Source of the DNA: Azolla pinnata
Taxonomy: Eukaryota; Streptophyta; Polypodiopsida; Salviniales; Salviniaceae
Assembly (NCBI GenBank): GCA_037176905.1
Contig: JBBBWG010023001.1
Location: 1 to 64,000, forward strand
DNA length: 64,000 nt
Reading direction: 5' to 3'
Shown: positions 35,001 through 45,959 of the stretch, piece after piece
Layout: every line of letters begins with the position of its first letter
Numbering within the stretch: position 1 is the stretch's first letter
Program-made: the position numbers and the translations under genes
Notes under the pieces: generated by a model
Database searches by the model: none
Told to the model about the DNA's origin: nothing
What the model saw: only the letters and a program-made list of their open reading frames with translations

Positions 35001-37802
35001 AAGTTTCTTACTAGATCCTTTACCTTGTGCGTTATTATTTTGTTTTGATTTTGATTTTTGGGTTTATACTTGTCTTTTCCTTTCGAAAGCATAGTTACTT
35101 TTGAATTTTTGCGAGACATCATGTTATTCCGGAGTTTTTTCTCTTGAAGCAACATTCCTTGTAACTCTATAAAACTTACTAAATTTGCACTATTTCTTAT
35201 TGAAAGCATAAGTGAGGTGTAAAATGACATATAAGATTCAGGAAGTGAATTAAGTGTACTGTTAACAAGTTTTGAATCAGAAATTGCCTCATCAACATTA
35301 ATTAATTGTTCACGAATATTTTGAATTTGTGTCAAATGCTCTTGCATGCTTTCCCCTGCTTGCATTCTTAAATTCAAAATCTCTTTTCAAAAATGAAATG
35401 TGAGCAACATTTCGTGTTTGGAATAAATCTTCTAATGTATCCCATGAAGCTTTAGATGTACGATAAGAACGAATACGTGGAATAACTGATTTTTTCACTG
35501 AAAGAGCAATTGAAGCTACTGCTTGTGTATCACGAGAATCCCAACTTTTTTGTTCTTGAGTTGCAACTAGTTGTCTTATCGTAGCAATGCCTTCAATAGT
35601 AGATGAAGTGGGAGTAGAGTCGTTCTCGTCTTCTTTGACTTGGGGATTGTTGAACAGCACTACCAAGTCTATGAAGATCCCCGGAAACTAAATCCCACAA
35701 ATCCTTAGTCAAGTAAATTTCTTATCATAAAACTCCAAAGAGGGTAATTATTACTTCCCTCCAGTTTATTGTCATGAGAAAGAACTCCCAATACATTACT
35801 ATGATCCACGAATCAGCCATGGTAACAAATTTTGAAACTAAAGTGTGATTACCAACTGTTATGTTGATTCCGCGATTGATCAGGAGCTGCTACTACACAT
35901 GCCTCACGAATAAACGATCTTGTTGCTTTGATACCAAATGTTAGAAACAAGAGCTTGATAGGAAACTAGCGTCAGAGTAAAACTCCACATAGGCGAAGGA
36001 TGAAATCAAGCTATTAATCAGAGAGAGTCAAAAGTATGTACTAGTAGTACCCACTCTTCTTCCTTAACTGTTCATAAGAGTGGACTTATATACAAGTATG
36101 TGGTCATCGCATGATTTCCACATGTTGTGGATGTAAAACTTGCTAATTACATGTACTGCTATTCATGTGCTTACCTTCTATGCAAGACATGCTAATTATA
36201 TGTATGGTGACCATGTGCATACCTTTCTATCCAAGATGTGCATACATTTCTTTATGTATATACAATTTTATCTAGCACAATACACGGCTTTTTTTCCTTT
36301 ATATACGCTTTTCATGTGCATGTGTGCTGTATGTATGTGCACATCCACATGCTGCGTTTACACGCAGGTGTTTTTGAGAATCAGACATGATTTGCTTTTG
36401 GTTTTTCTTTGTCATGCACGGGGGTCGAGCATCTTAATTTATCATTTTTTCTGTTTTTTGTTGTGCTTGGTCCCAATGCCGTAATCCCAAGCTCACTACA
36501 TCTTTTGATTTTTTTGTCTGGTTTGAAGAGCCAAACCATGGAGATGATGTATCTCTTGATAGCGAAAGCCCTAAGAGAGACAGGTCTCGACAAGGAGTAT
36601 CATCCGACCGACTACTTGAGCTTTTTCTGTTTGGGGAATCGTGAGGAGAAAGGCGACGATACTAATGAAGCGCCAGCTTCAACCCCTGTGGATGAGGGTA
36701 CCATCCAGGTAAAACATTAGGAACTTCCCTTTTTACGAAAGTTTGTTGTTTGCCCCCTGCCCCCCCTCCTTGTGCGGAGAGGTTTAGGTTGTAGAAAGAA
36801 AGATAGAAAGACATACTAATATCTTTCAAATGGCTTTCAGCCGATCTTTCTAAATGGCCAAACATAGCCCATGAGATAAAAGGAACATACAATAATGTTG
36901 CATTCTGTTGATTGTTTTGGGTCTGATCATTGTGGTGGATTTGAACAAGTGCCTACCCATGAGATGAAGACAATCAACTAAGTGTATACTGTTTTGGGTC
37001 TCATGATTCTGCTCAATTTCAACAAATGCTCACCCGCGAGACGAGAACAGTGAACAATGTGTGGTGAACTATAACTGTTATTTATCGTGGTGGCCTATAA
37101 AATTAAAGCTCTCTTGTCATTGTGGTTTTTTCTTTAACAATGTCGGTGCGTTCTCGTAGGCGCAAGTCCAGAAGAGTAGGCGGTTCATGATCTATGTGCA
37201 CGCCAAGGGCATGGTTGTGGACGACGAATACGTGATCCTCGGTTCGGCCAACATAAACCAGCGCTCGATGGCGGGATCGAGAGACACCGAGATCGCAATG
37301 GGCGCGTACCAGCCGGTTTGCACTTGGGCGCATTCAGGCTCATCGCCACGAGGCCAAGTAAAGAACCCAAAAAGAAAAATCAGGAAAAAAAAGAAGAAGG
37401 AAGAAAGAGAGAAGAACAAAAACATGAGAAAAAGAAGACAAGTTTTTTCTTTTTTTCCCCCATCCTTGTTGCGATCCCGTTGATTCTTAACGAGCGTTGT
37501 TTTCTCAGGTGTACGGGTATAGGAGGTCGCTTTGGGCAGAGCATCTTAACGTGGAAGACGAGAGGTTCAAGGAACCATGGAGCGTGGAATGCATGAGGGA
37601 AGTGCGGAGGCTGGCGGAAGAGAATTGGAAGAGGTTTGCACAGGAGGAGGTGGTGGCGTTGCCAGGGCATCTACTTCTGTACCCGCTCCAAGTGGAATCA
37701 TCTGGGAAGGTGGTGGCGCTAAGCGGCTATGAAGCTTTCCCAGACGTGGGAGGAAGCGTCTTGGGGTATCAGACCAACCTCCCCGACAGCTTGACATGTT
37801 GA
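26050..37802 (+). CDS. PLDdelta-like: C2-domain phospholipase D, delta type
   Basis: Hydrolyses membrane phospholipids to phosphatidic acid; plant delta forms act at the plasma membrane in stress signalling. Ten exons give about 837 residues: 26050-26940, 27049-27165, 28150-28347, 28460-28729, 29839-29907, 29993-30140, 30941-31089, 36529-36708, 37160-37357 and 37509-37802. Phases are all 0 except the exon 6/7 junction (phase 1). The Ca2+-dependent C2 domain occupies about residues 8-155. Both HKD catalytic motifs are intact: H345-Q-K347...D352 ([10 protein letters not shown]) and H688-A-K690...D695 ([10 protein letters not shown]). IENQYF is at 546-551. Delta-like signatures are [23 protein letters not shown], split here as HDLHCKIEG and NFEQRW, plus [24 protein letters not shown] and an FPDVGG...LPDSLTC end close to the PDTLTT of delta. 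Beta/gamma forms share the ten-exon plan, so the subtype rests on these blocks. Intron 7 (5439 bp) contains an antisense copia element. Confidence 0.93.
29018..29225. repeat. Diverged tandem duplication in PLD intron 4
   Basis: A unit beginning gacagtttggagatgagtga at about 29018 is repeated from about 29131 (gactgtttggagatgaatga), each running on through gttgattttatt- or attgattatgg-type ends. The units are about 95-113 bp and have diverged, so the duplication is not recent. Confidence 0.65.
31217..31443 (-). repeat. 3' LTR of the intronic copia element (left copy)
   Basis: Starts TGTTAGAAA on the + strand and runs to about acaattttatcta. It aligns with the copy at 35939-36277 but is shorter. 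The outer limit is approximate. Confidence 0.7.
35939..36277 (-). repeat. 5' LTR of the intronic copia element (right copy)
   Basis: Starts TGTTAGAAA directly beside the tRNA-Met primer-binding site and ends near tctagca. It holds a TATA-like acttatata at about 36084-36092, which reads TATATAAG on the - strand. Confidence 0.75.
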
Positions 37803-38736
37803 CCATCGCCAACACTATCGTTTCGACCCTGTAAACGGATGAAATTCTTAAGTCGCCTGATGATGCAATGAATCATTATGCCGTCATTCTTTCATTCCTT
37901 TGCCGTCCCGTGCTTGTTACCATCGTCAAATCTGTTGCTGATGACGAGCTTCTCTTCCAAGCAGAGTGGTACTGGACCTCGATTTGGCTTGGTCTTTACC
38001 TGACAGACGAAGACTAGGTCGGTGCCCTGCAATTCGTCTCGGCAAACTCGGTGTTCTGTCGTAAACCCCCCTTACTAAGGCATGTACATTCGATAGTTTT
38101 TTGTCGGATTGAGGCATGTAATGCCCATTCAGGAGCCTGTCTCTTTACACGTTCTTATTAATATTCCCTCGTGATCAATGTACCTCAAGCCAAAGGATTG
38201 GTCCTGCCCATTTGTTTGTCGGTATGCTCTATCCATTGTCTTGGTTTGTTTGTTTGTTGTTGCTCTATGGACAAGTAACCATTGAAATAATTAGAATATG
38301 GAGGGAGGCTTAGAAAGTAAAAGATCGTCGTACGTACACTTTTTGCAGGCGTACACTTAGAGTGTCCTTTCAAGCATTCTTAAATAACAGTATCGGGATT
38401 AGGAGGGAAGAATAAGGTGATGTAGACCACACAGAGAAACAGCTACAGGTTTCGATTATAATTGATGCGATCGAAGCGTCTTGATTGCAGTTTGCCAGTG
38501 CGAGGATTGGATCGTGCCAAACTATCCGTATCAGAACACGATGGCGGGATCAGATGGGGCACAAGTGTGGAAACGTGGGTCGAACGTGCCCAAGCAATCT
38601 AGCAAGAAAGAAGTGCACGTTTGACCCACGCTTGCTTCCTTCCGCATCTGGTCCCTAGTGGCTCCAACAACAATGGCAGCGGCAGAGAACCAGAAGAGGA
38701 ACAGATGGTCAGGCAAAAGTGCCAAAGGTCTCGGAG
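37803..38736. other. Intergenic region between PLD and PDI genes
   Basis: No supported exon. The first few hundred bases should contain the 3' UTR of the phospholipase D gene. The remainder is the upstream region of the PDI gene, ending at the telomere-type repeat. No specific promoter element could be fixed. Confidence 0.45.
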
Positions 38737-38774
38737 AAACCCTAAACCCTAAACCCTAAACCCTAAACCCTAAA
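38737..38774 (+). promoter_or_regulatory. Telomere-type (AAACCCT)5 array, telo-box cluster
   Basis: Five perfect AAACCCT units plus AAA, 426 bp before the PDI start codon, with one further lone aaaccctaaaa near 38903. AAACCCTAA is the plant telo-box, known as a promoter element of highly expressed growth-related genes and as a binding site for TRB-type proteins. It may equally be a short interstitial telomeric repeat left by break repair. Confidence 0.8.
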
Positions 38775-38937
38775 TGTACATGCAACATGTGCATACATGC
38801 ACATATGCATGTGATCATAAATGTGGTTAGGTGTGGATATCCATCAATGTACATGAGGGGTAGAAAAAAAAAGAAAAACAGTATCATTAAAAGCACCCCC
38901 CCAAACCCTAAAAAGCACCAGTGTCACGGAAAAAGCA

Positions 38938-39080
38938 GTGCAAAACGCAAACGCAAACGCAAAACGCAAAACGCAAAACGGAAAACGGAAAACGCAAACG
39001 CTGCAGTAATTGAAGACGAAGACGAAGACGAAGAAGACGAAGACGGAGACGAAGACGAAGAGCAGGAGCAGCAGGAAGAA
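38938..39080 (+). repeat. AAACGC and GAAGAC short tandem repeats in PDI leader
   Basis: From 38940 an AAACGC/AAAACGC/AAAACGG run of about 60 bp is followed, from about 39013, by GAAGAC/GAGGAC-type hexamers to about 39070. Both lie within 260 bp upstream of the PDI ATG and are probably in its 5' UTR or core promoter. Confidence 0.7.
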
Positions 39081-39199
39081 GGAAGAAGCAGCAGAAGCAG
39101 AACAAGGGAACAGCAGAGAAGGGCGGAGAAGCTCTTCTCTCCATATCCCCGATCGTTTTCAGAGCGACCAAGATTCACTGTCCAAAGGCTAGATCAGCC

Positions 39200-42100
39200 A
39201 TGGCAGCTTCGCCTCACCCGATCCGAAGTTCCCCCCTCCTCCTCGGCATTTGCGTCTTCTCCCTCCTCCTCCTCCTCCTCCTCCTCCCTCATTCTGCTAG
39301 ATCCTATCCCCCCCAGACATACCCGGAGCTAGATCCCTCAGAAATCGAAGCTCTTGGCTTAACGGACGAGGAGGCCTCCCCCTCAGAAAGCGTCCATCAC
39401 CACAACCAGAACCAATTCAACGACGATGACGGTCTCGCGGGCGACGAATCCGATCGGATCGGATCTGATTTCGAAGAGGAAGAAGAGGAAGAAGAAGCAG
39501 AAGGTGAAGAAGGGGACGGAGAAGGTGGTTCTTCTTCATCCTTCGATTTCTCCATTGAAGACGATGTGGACGTGGTCGTTCTTTCGTCAAGCAACTTCTC
39601 GGAGTTCATAGCTTCCAACCAGTTCGTGATGGTCGAGTTCTACGCTCCCTGGTGTGGCCACTGTCAGGCTCTCGCACCTGAGTATGCCGTAGCTGCCACC
39701 AAGCTCAAGCCCGAAGGTGTTTTTCTCGCCAAGGTGGATGCAACGAAAGAAACAGATCTCGCTCAGAAGCACGAAGTTCAAGGTTTTCCGACCATGATAT
39801 TCTTCACCAATGGCAATCCGAAGCCTTACTCTCACCATCGTACCAGGTTACCGTACATTCCTTCCCTTCCTCTTATCATTTCTTTTCTTTCTACAGTTGG
39901 CAGAGTTTTAGGTTTTCATCTCAATCTACTTTTTTTTCCTACTTCTCCAAAGCCATATGGGGGATGAATACAATTCCGTTTTCTCTTCTGAACCTTTTAC
40001 CAGTATGACGATTGACAAAAATGTATGTATGCGTGCATGCATGTATATATGTGTTTATTTGCTACGCATGCACCCGCATTGTCACCCGCTTGCTATATTT
40101 GCTCTCTGCGTTTCACGACAATGTAATTCGGCCCCAATAGAAATCTTAGCTCTGGTCAGTGCTCTTTCCTTCCTCATGTATTTTTCGCCTAGCACATTGT
40201 GCTGTAATGCATTGCAGTCTAGTTTTCACCATCAATGCAATGCATTACTGCATGGTATGTTTAGGCATAAGAAAATAGACACCTGTTGCCTAAGATCGAG
40301 CCTCAAGGTGAACACATTTCAATCTACGTTTTTTGCTACTTCTCGAATGCTATATGGGGGATGAATATGATCCCGTTTTCTCTTCTGAATCTTTTACCAG
40401 TATGAAGATCTACAAAAATGTATGTATGCGTCTTGCATGCATGTAAATATGTGTTTATCTGCTACACATGCACCCGTATTGTGACCCACTTGCTATATTT
40501 CTCTCTCATTGATTTTCACCTAGCACATTGTGCTGTAATGCATTGTATTGTATTTTTCACCAGCAATGCAATGCATTACAGCATGAAGTGTTTAGGTGGA
40601 AGAAAATAGACTCCTGTTACTGAAGCTCAAGGAACACATTTTCTAGGGATTGATGATAAATGTTTATCCATGACAAGGCCTAAAAAGCTCATTTTCTTTC
40701 ATTCAATAGGTGAACAGAAGTTTCCCATGGCCAAGAATTCTACTCATATAGGTTGTGATGAAAATGGAAACTGCGGATAGGACGAGAGAATTAAAGGAAT
40801 AAATCAAGATTACTAGTAATTTGTAGATGAAGATAGGCTCTACTCACTGAGTTTTGAAATGAAACATTTTCTTCTATGGATGGTATAGGTAGACGAGAAT
40901 CAACCATGGCAAGAATTTTACATTTAGAATGTTGTCATTGACAGTTAGTTGTGACTGAGGAGATAAAATTATAGGTCTTGACTAAATATTCTACAGATGA
41001 AAACCAATCTTTTGCGATCCATTCAACGTGTCCTGAAAGTTTTATGATAAGCTGAAGGAAGCAAAGGATGAGTGTCAGAAGGACACGGAATTTTGTCTGT
41101 TCCACTACCACAACTGAAGCTGGATCATATTCTCAAATCTTATATAAAAACAGAAATTTTTCCTCTTATCTGTTTATAATTTTTTTTGCCGTCTAAGTTT
41201 CACTGAGTTAGTCGTTATGTTAAGGGCTATGACTGTGATTTTATTTCCGGTTCCTTAGAAAACTGATTACCTTGTGATGTTTATCTACTCAACATGTTGG
41301 GCATTTTTTCCTTACTAATACATTTCTTGTAGCCTTTGGCATATATATCCCTGGGGTCATAATTTCTCTAGTAGTGCTAGATTTTGTAGTCCCTTGGTTT
41401 AAGGATCCTTTCATTTACATAATTAAGGAGAGCTTAGACGTGGAATCTCAACCAGCCACATTTCGATCACTAGTTATGAAGAAATTCGAAATGTGGTATG
41501 TAGACTCCTATCAATCTACATTGGAAGCCCTACTCTTCTACAAAGGATTTTCTACAAATGTTTAGTAAAGCTAACAATCTTCTCAATTAAGTTAAATCAA
41601 GAGTTCGATACACTGTTAGACGTTTTTCTGTAAATATGCTGATGTTTTGTGGTATATTTGTTTGCTTATGTCTCAGTGATGCAATTATTTCCTGGGTAAA
41701 GAAGAATATTGGCCCATCTGTGATCGATATTACAACTACAGATGAAGCGAAGAAAATCTTGGAAAGTGAAACCACTTTTGTGGCAGCCGTGTTTGACAAG
41801 CTACAGGTATTCATCTACATTTACTGCATGGCATTGTTATGAATTCATTTTTCACACTGATGATAGTGAAATCCACTCAGGGTCCTGAAGTTGAAGCATA
41901 CGCATCTATTGCCCAAGAAGATGATGATGTGTTGTTCTATCAGACAATAAATAGGGAAGTTGCTGAAGTTTTCCATTTGAAGCAAGACTTCAAGGCTCCA
42001 GCTTTGGTTTTGATAAAGAGTGCAACAGAAAAAATTGTTCCTTATTGTAATGCTTTTCTTCTCCCATAAAGTATTGGAGTCCCTCTAAATGATTTTTGTT

Positions 42101-44548
42101 TATCTTAGAGATAGTTCAATTACATATATTTTGCAGATGGAAGTTTTGAGGCAACATCTATTTCAGAATTCGTTCTTGCAAACAAGCTTCCTCTTGTATC
42201 CACCTTCAACAGAGATACGGCATCTCCAATTTTTGAGAGTCCTATCAAGAATAAGGTAGCCTCATTTTATTGAGCTTCATTACCAGATACTTATAACAAG
42301 CTTGTACGACTACATATTTCTCTGTAGATGTAAGTCCACACACAAATATACAACTCTGTATACATAGAGATTACAGATAATTGTCTATTGTTCTCTAGTG
42401 TTATACCTGCTTGTGTTTGGATGATGACCGATTACTAGTTTTGCAAAGGCCTGTGCAATATGTATTCTCGACGGTTATGCTATGGATTAATTCATGCTCA
42501 CTCAAAAATGAATTTCCCATATGTAGGGAGAGATTGATACACAGTCTCTTCTCTTGCTCTCTTTTGTACTTGCTAAATTAGAGTGAACTGTGTGCATGTT
42601 TTGTAATTTCGTACTCTGAATGAAGTATTGGTGTATATGCTGACACATATGTAAACGGAAATTTATTTATGAGCCCTATCCTTCCCTCTTTGTACTGCGA
42701 ATACAAACACACGTATTCCAAATGTGTGCATTCTTTGTCTTAGAGAGGAGGAAACCAATATCAGTTGGAAATTGATCAGAACTCGAAAGTGTAGAAACCC
42801 ACAGTGACAGATCACAACTTGTTAGTTTTTGATGCCATGATTTGTCTTGCAGATACTTCTTTTTGCATCACCTGAAGAGGCTACCGAATTATTACCAGGG
42901 TTTGAAGAAGCGGCAAAGCACTTTAAAGGAAAGGTAATTGGTAAATGTTTATTTGAAATGATGATTCTCTTTTTGAATATCATTGCATACTTGTCTAAAA
43001 ATTGAAGCATTCCCTCTTTTTTGCAATGGTTTGCATTGTGCATTTTCTAGGGGGGGGGGAGGGATAACGTTGCGTTTTGGGAATTCCTTACAATAAGGAG
43101 AATAGAATGAGTTCTTTCAGGATGCAAATAGGCTCATTATTGTGTTCACTGGCTTAAAAGAAATCGTTGTATTGAAAACTGGATGAATGTACTGAAGAAA
43201 AGATGAAAGACGAGCTTGTGACCATGGATGATCTACAATGGAAATAACTAAAACGTGTTCAAATCACGGAATGTGCTTGAATCCTATTTGAAAACTCGTT
43301 TCCTAATTTTTTGGAAGCAAAATCAAATGTTACGTTCATATCATTTTCCTCCCAGATAATTTTTTGCCACGTTGATTCTGCTGATGAGGAGATAGGAAAG
43401 CCAATTGCAGAATTTTTTGGTGTCACAGTTGACAAACCCAAGGTGATCAGATTTTGCTTTGCTCTTCCTCGCATCCTCCTTATGTCTGATCATTTTGAGG
43501 ATAGTAATCATGTGCGTTTTATTGTGGAACAGGCTGTTGCTTTCACAGTTACCGATGAGCAACCAGTGAAATACTTATTTGAAGATGAGATCACAACTGA
43601 GAAAATCAAGGTTCGACATTCTATCTCAAACAATTACTCTTATTTTCATACACATGCAATCTTGAGTTTGGTCTGTTTGTCTGTTCACATCAGGAATTTG
43701 TGAGTAATTTCCTGGAAGGAAAGCTGCAAGCATTCTATAAATCTGAACCAATACCTGAGACAGTAAGTAGTTTTTGTGATTTGGGCTCTGAAGATGTTTG
43801 GATGAATAGTGGATTGGACTCTATAGCAGCAATGACCCTCTTTACAGAATGACGAAGATGTTAAGGTGGTGGTTGCAAACAACTTCAATGAAATCGTCTT
43901 GGACGACTCCAAAGATGTCTTACTTGAGGTATCTAATTCATTTCCTCTTTGCCTGACAATATGAAATATGTCTATTGATGTTATATTTGTACGTGGTGGG
44001 TAGATCTATGCCCCATGGTGTGGGCATTGCCAATCCCTAGAGCCTATCTACAGAAAATTAGCAAAAGCATTGAGCAGCGTAAAGTCTCTAGTCATTGCTA
44101 AGATGGATGGGACTGCTAATGAGCATCCAAGGGCAACGGTAAGAGTTCAGTTTCTCAAAGCATTCACATGGACTCAATTTATATTTTTCTTTCTCTCATT
44201 GTGGTATGGGGCTTGCAGGCCGAAGGCTACCCCACCCTTTTGCTCTTCCCGGCAGGCAACAAAAGTGTCGAACCGGTGAGTTTCACAAAAACTACGTATG
44301 GTTGAATCAGAAAGGAATTTAAGTTTTGTAGAGGAACAAAAAATACCGCAGCTAATCTGCTAGCTTATTCTCAACAGATCACTGTGGAATCAGAGAGATC
44401 TGTGAAAGGCTTGTATCAATTTTTGAAGCAAAATGTTGCCATTCCATTCACACTGTCGAAACAAAGTGGAGCTGGTGAAACAGTAAGTACGATTGGTAAC
44501 AAAGTGGAGGATGCTTCTACATCGGATAACATAAAGGATGAATTATGA
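39200..44548 (+). CDS. PDIL1-4-like: Protein disulfide isomerase, PDIL1-4/1-3 type (ER)
   Basis: Catalyses disulfide formation and isomerisation in the ER. Twelve exons give about 606 residues: 39200-39846, 41677-41806, 41881-42046, 42137-42255, 42853-42933, 43356-43442, 43533-43610, 43694-43762, 43848-43928, 44004-44138, 44219-44275 and 44378-44548. All borders are GT/AG and the frame is kept. A Leu-rich signal peptide covers about residues 1-34. An acidic stretch with a run of eight Glu (about 45-125) is typical of this subfamily. Domain a has APWCGHC (W151 to C155) and the cis-Pro in QGFPT (P197). Domains b and b' follow, then domain a' with APWCGHC (C492, C495) and EGYPT. The last four residues are KDEL, the ER-retrieval signal, in the normal final exon. 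Length matches Arabidopsis relatives (about 580-600). Intron 1 is long and contains a tandem duplication with hairpins. Confidence 0.94.
40201..40251. repeat. Hairpin (inverted repeat), copy 1, PDI intron 1
   Basis: Arms gctgtaatgcattgca (40201-40216) and tgcaatgcattactgc (40236-40251) pair over 15 of 16 positions around a 19-base loop. Confidence 0.8.
40532..40582. repeat. Hairpin (inverted repeat), copy 2, PDI intron 1
   Basis: Arms gctgtaatgcattgta (40532-40547) and tgcaatgcattacagc (40567-40582) pair over 15 of 16 positions, again with a 19-base loop. Confidence 0.8.
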
Positions 44549-45364
44549 TTTTATATTACAAAGTTCTATTGTTAATCTGAGGCATTAGGAAATCTGAGTC
44601 CCAGACGAATTAGGTACTATTTCACAACTGAAGGCATATATATTGCAGCCAAAAGTCTTGCATTGTGCTGTTTTGAAAAGCTTTTTTAGGAAGCTCTCTA
44701 TGCATTTCAGTGGAATATATCTTTATGAGAATCATAAGTCATCAAGTGGGGAGATCTGAACTGCAACTTCTGTTGCCTTAGCTCTTGAGTTCTCTCATTA
44801 TTTGCAAACCGAATGTGCAATATACATTTTCAATCATTTTCAAAGGCCATTAGATTAAAAGCCCAATGCTATGGCAGCATCACATTTTTTACTGTTGTTT
44901 TGACCTAAAGGCTAATTAATTGATATACACAGTTCCACAAGATGGAATCTCACATAGTTTCTCGTGGCTTATTGCATTACATATCATGCCATACATAACA
45001 TGAAAAATCAATGACCAACTCATGAGATTAGTTAGCACTCCGGAATTCGAATGTGTAGTAGATGAGCATCTAAACAAAATCATTTGTAAGTTTTTACCGT
45101 TTTCGATGGTGTGGTATACAGGTTGTAAAGGTGTAGTTACATGTGGGAAATAATGGTTGATAGCATTTCAAGTCCTGGAAACAAAGGATAAGTTGGTGTT
45201 GTAACTTGTACTGTTGCGTATAAGTAGTTTTGATTGTAGAAACATGGGGGAGATTGTACTAATGGCAGAGTTCAGTTTACTTCTTGTTCTGAGAATAAAG
45301 ATTTGTATCGCAACGTGTCTAGGAAGCAGATAATGAAGCACGTTTAAGAGCACAAACAGTGTTA

Positions 45365-45618
45365 GCTTGGCCTACGAAATGACAGACAGGGATAGCAAAT
45401 TACAGACATATATGCATGCGAAAGAGTCAGCACTCAACGAGNNNNNNNNNNNNNNNNNNNNNNNNNNNNNNNNNNNNNNNNNNNNNNNNNNNNNNNNNNN
45501 NNNNNNNNNNNNNNNNNNNNNNNNNNNNNNNNNNNNNNNNNGCTTGGCCTACGAAATGACAGACAGGGATAGCAAATTACAGACATATATGCATGCGAAA
45601 GAGTCAGCACTCAACGAG
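45365..45618. repeat. Perfect 77-bp direct duplication flanking the second gap
   Basis: Bases 45365-45441 and 45542-45618 are identical over 77 bp (gcttggcctacgaaatgaca to ...cactcaacgag). They abut a gap of exactly 100 N. Same length and layout as the first gap, so an unmerged assembly overlap is the best explanation. Confidence 0.88.
45442..45541. other. Assembly gap (100 N)
   Basis: Exactly 100 N, a scaffolding placeholder. It lies about 0.9 kb after the PDI stop codon and interrupts no recognised exon. Confidence 0.98.
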
Positions 45619-45868
45619 AATTGTAACGTGTATGATTACTCCTGCCTGTATCAAAGAATCGATGGCACGTCGAAATAATAAGATTCTTCTACACAGTGCT
45701 GACTTAATTGGGTTCAATTCAAAGTTGTTTGTTTGGCTTGTCATGATCGGGGATGAATGCTTGCGGTATCCACTGGTTCCCTTCGCCTTTGCTTTTTCGT
45801 GAAACAGCAGCTAGTGTGCATTGCATAAGACGGGGATTTCCGATGCGGATGCTGCGGCTGCCCATGTA

Positions 45869-45959
45869 CATATGATGATTTGAGGATTGGATTCTCTGCA
45901 ATTTGTACGCAGCCATTTTACATGTGATGATTTGAGGACTGGATTCTGTGCAACTTGTA
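45869..45959. repeat. 51-bp tandem pair downstream of the PDI gene
   Basis: acatatgatgatttgaggat from 45869 recurs as acatgtgatgatttgaggac from 45920. Each copy continues into tggattct.tgcaa.ttgta. Confidence 0.75.

Larger units (their letters stand above)
31217..36277 (-). mobile_element. Ty1/copia LTR retrotransposon in PLD intron 7 (fossil)
   Basis: Family Ty1/copia by domain order, lying antisense to the host gene. Reading on the - strand from the right: 5' LTR, a primer-binding site complementary to initiator Met tRNA (about 35923-35936), gag (about 34900-35670), integrase-side and protease-side sequence (about 33590-34730), reverse transcriptase (about 32300-33180), RNase H (about 31800-32160), then the 3' LTR at the left. 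The coding part is broken in many places (well over ten). The two LTRs differ at roughly 15% of positions in their alignable first 108 bases, counted by eye. That suggests an insertion of several million years at usual plant rates. No clear target-site duplication was found. The host exons on both sides keep frame, so the element is presumably removed by splicing. Confidence 0.88.
39915..40640. repeat. Approx. 400-bp tandem duplication in PDI intron 1
   Basis: The unit starting near tcaatctact (39921) recurs near tcaatctacg (40320). Marker words are tatggggga at 39956/40353, cgttttctcttctgaa, accagtatga and aatgtatgtatgcg. Each unit ends in a similar gaaaatagac...cctgtt stretch. The second copy is shorter in its middle. 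Copies differ by many substitutions, so the event is not recent. Confidence 0.8.

Noticed and set aside
45367-45678. Open frame across the second gap
   Set aside because: It exists only because the same 77 bp appears on both sides of the N run.
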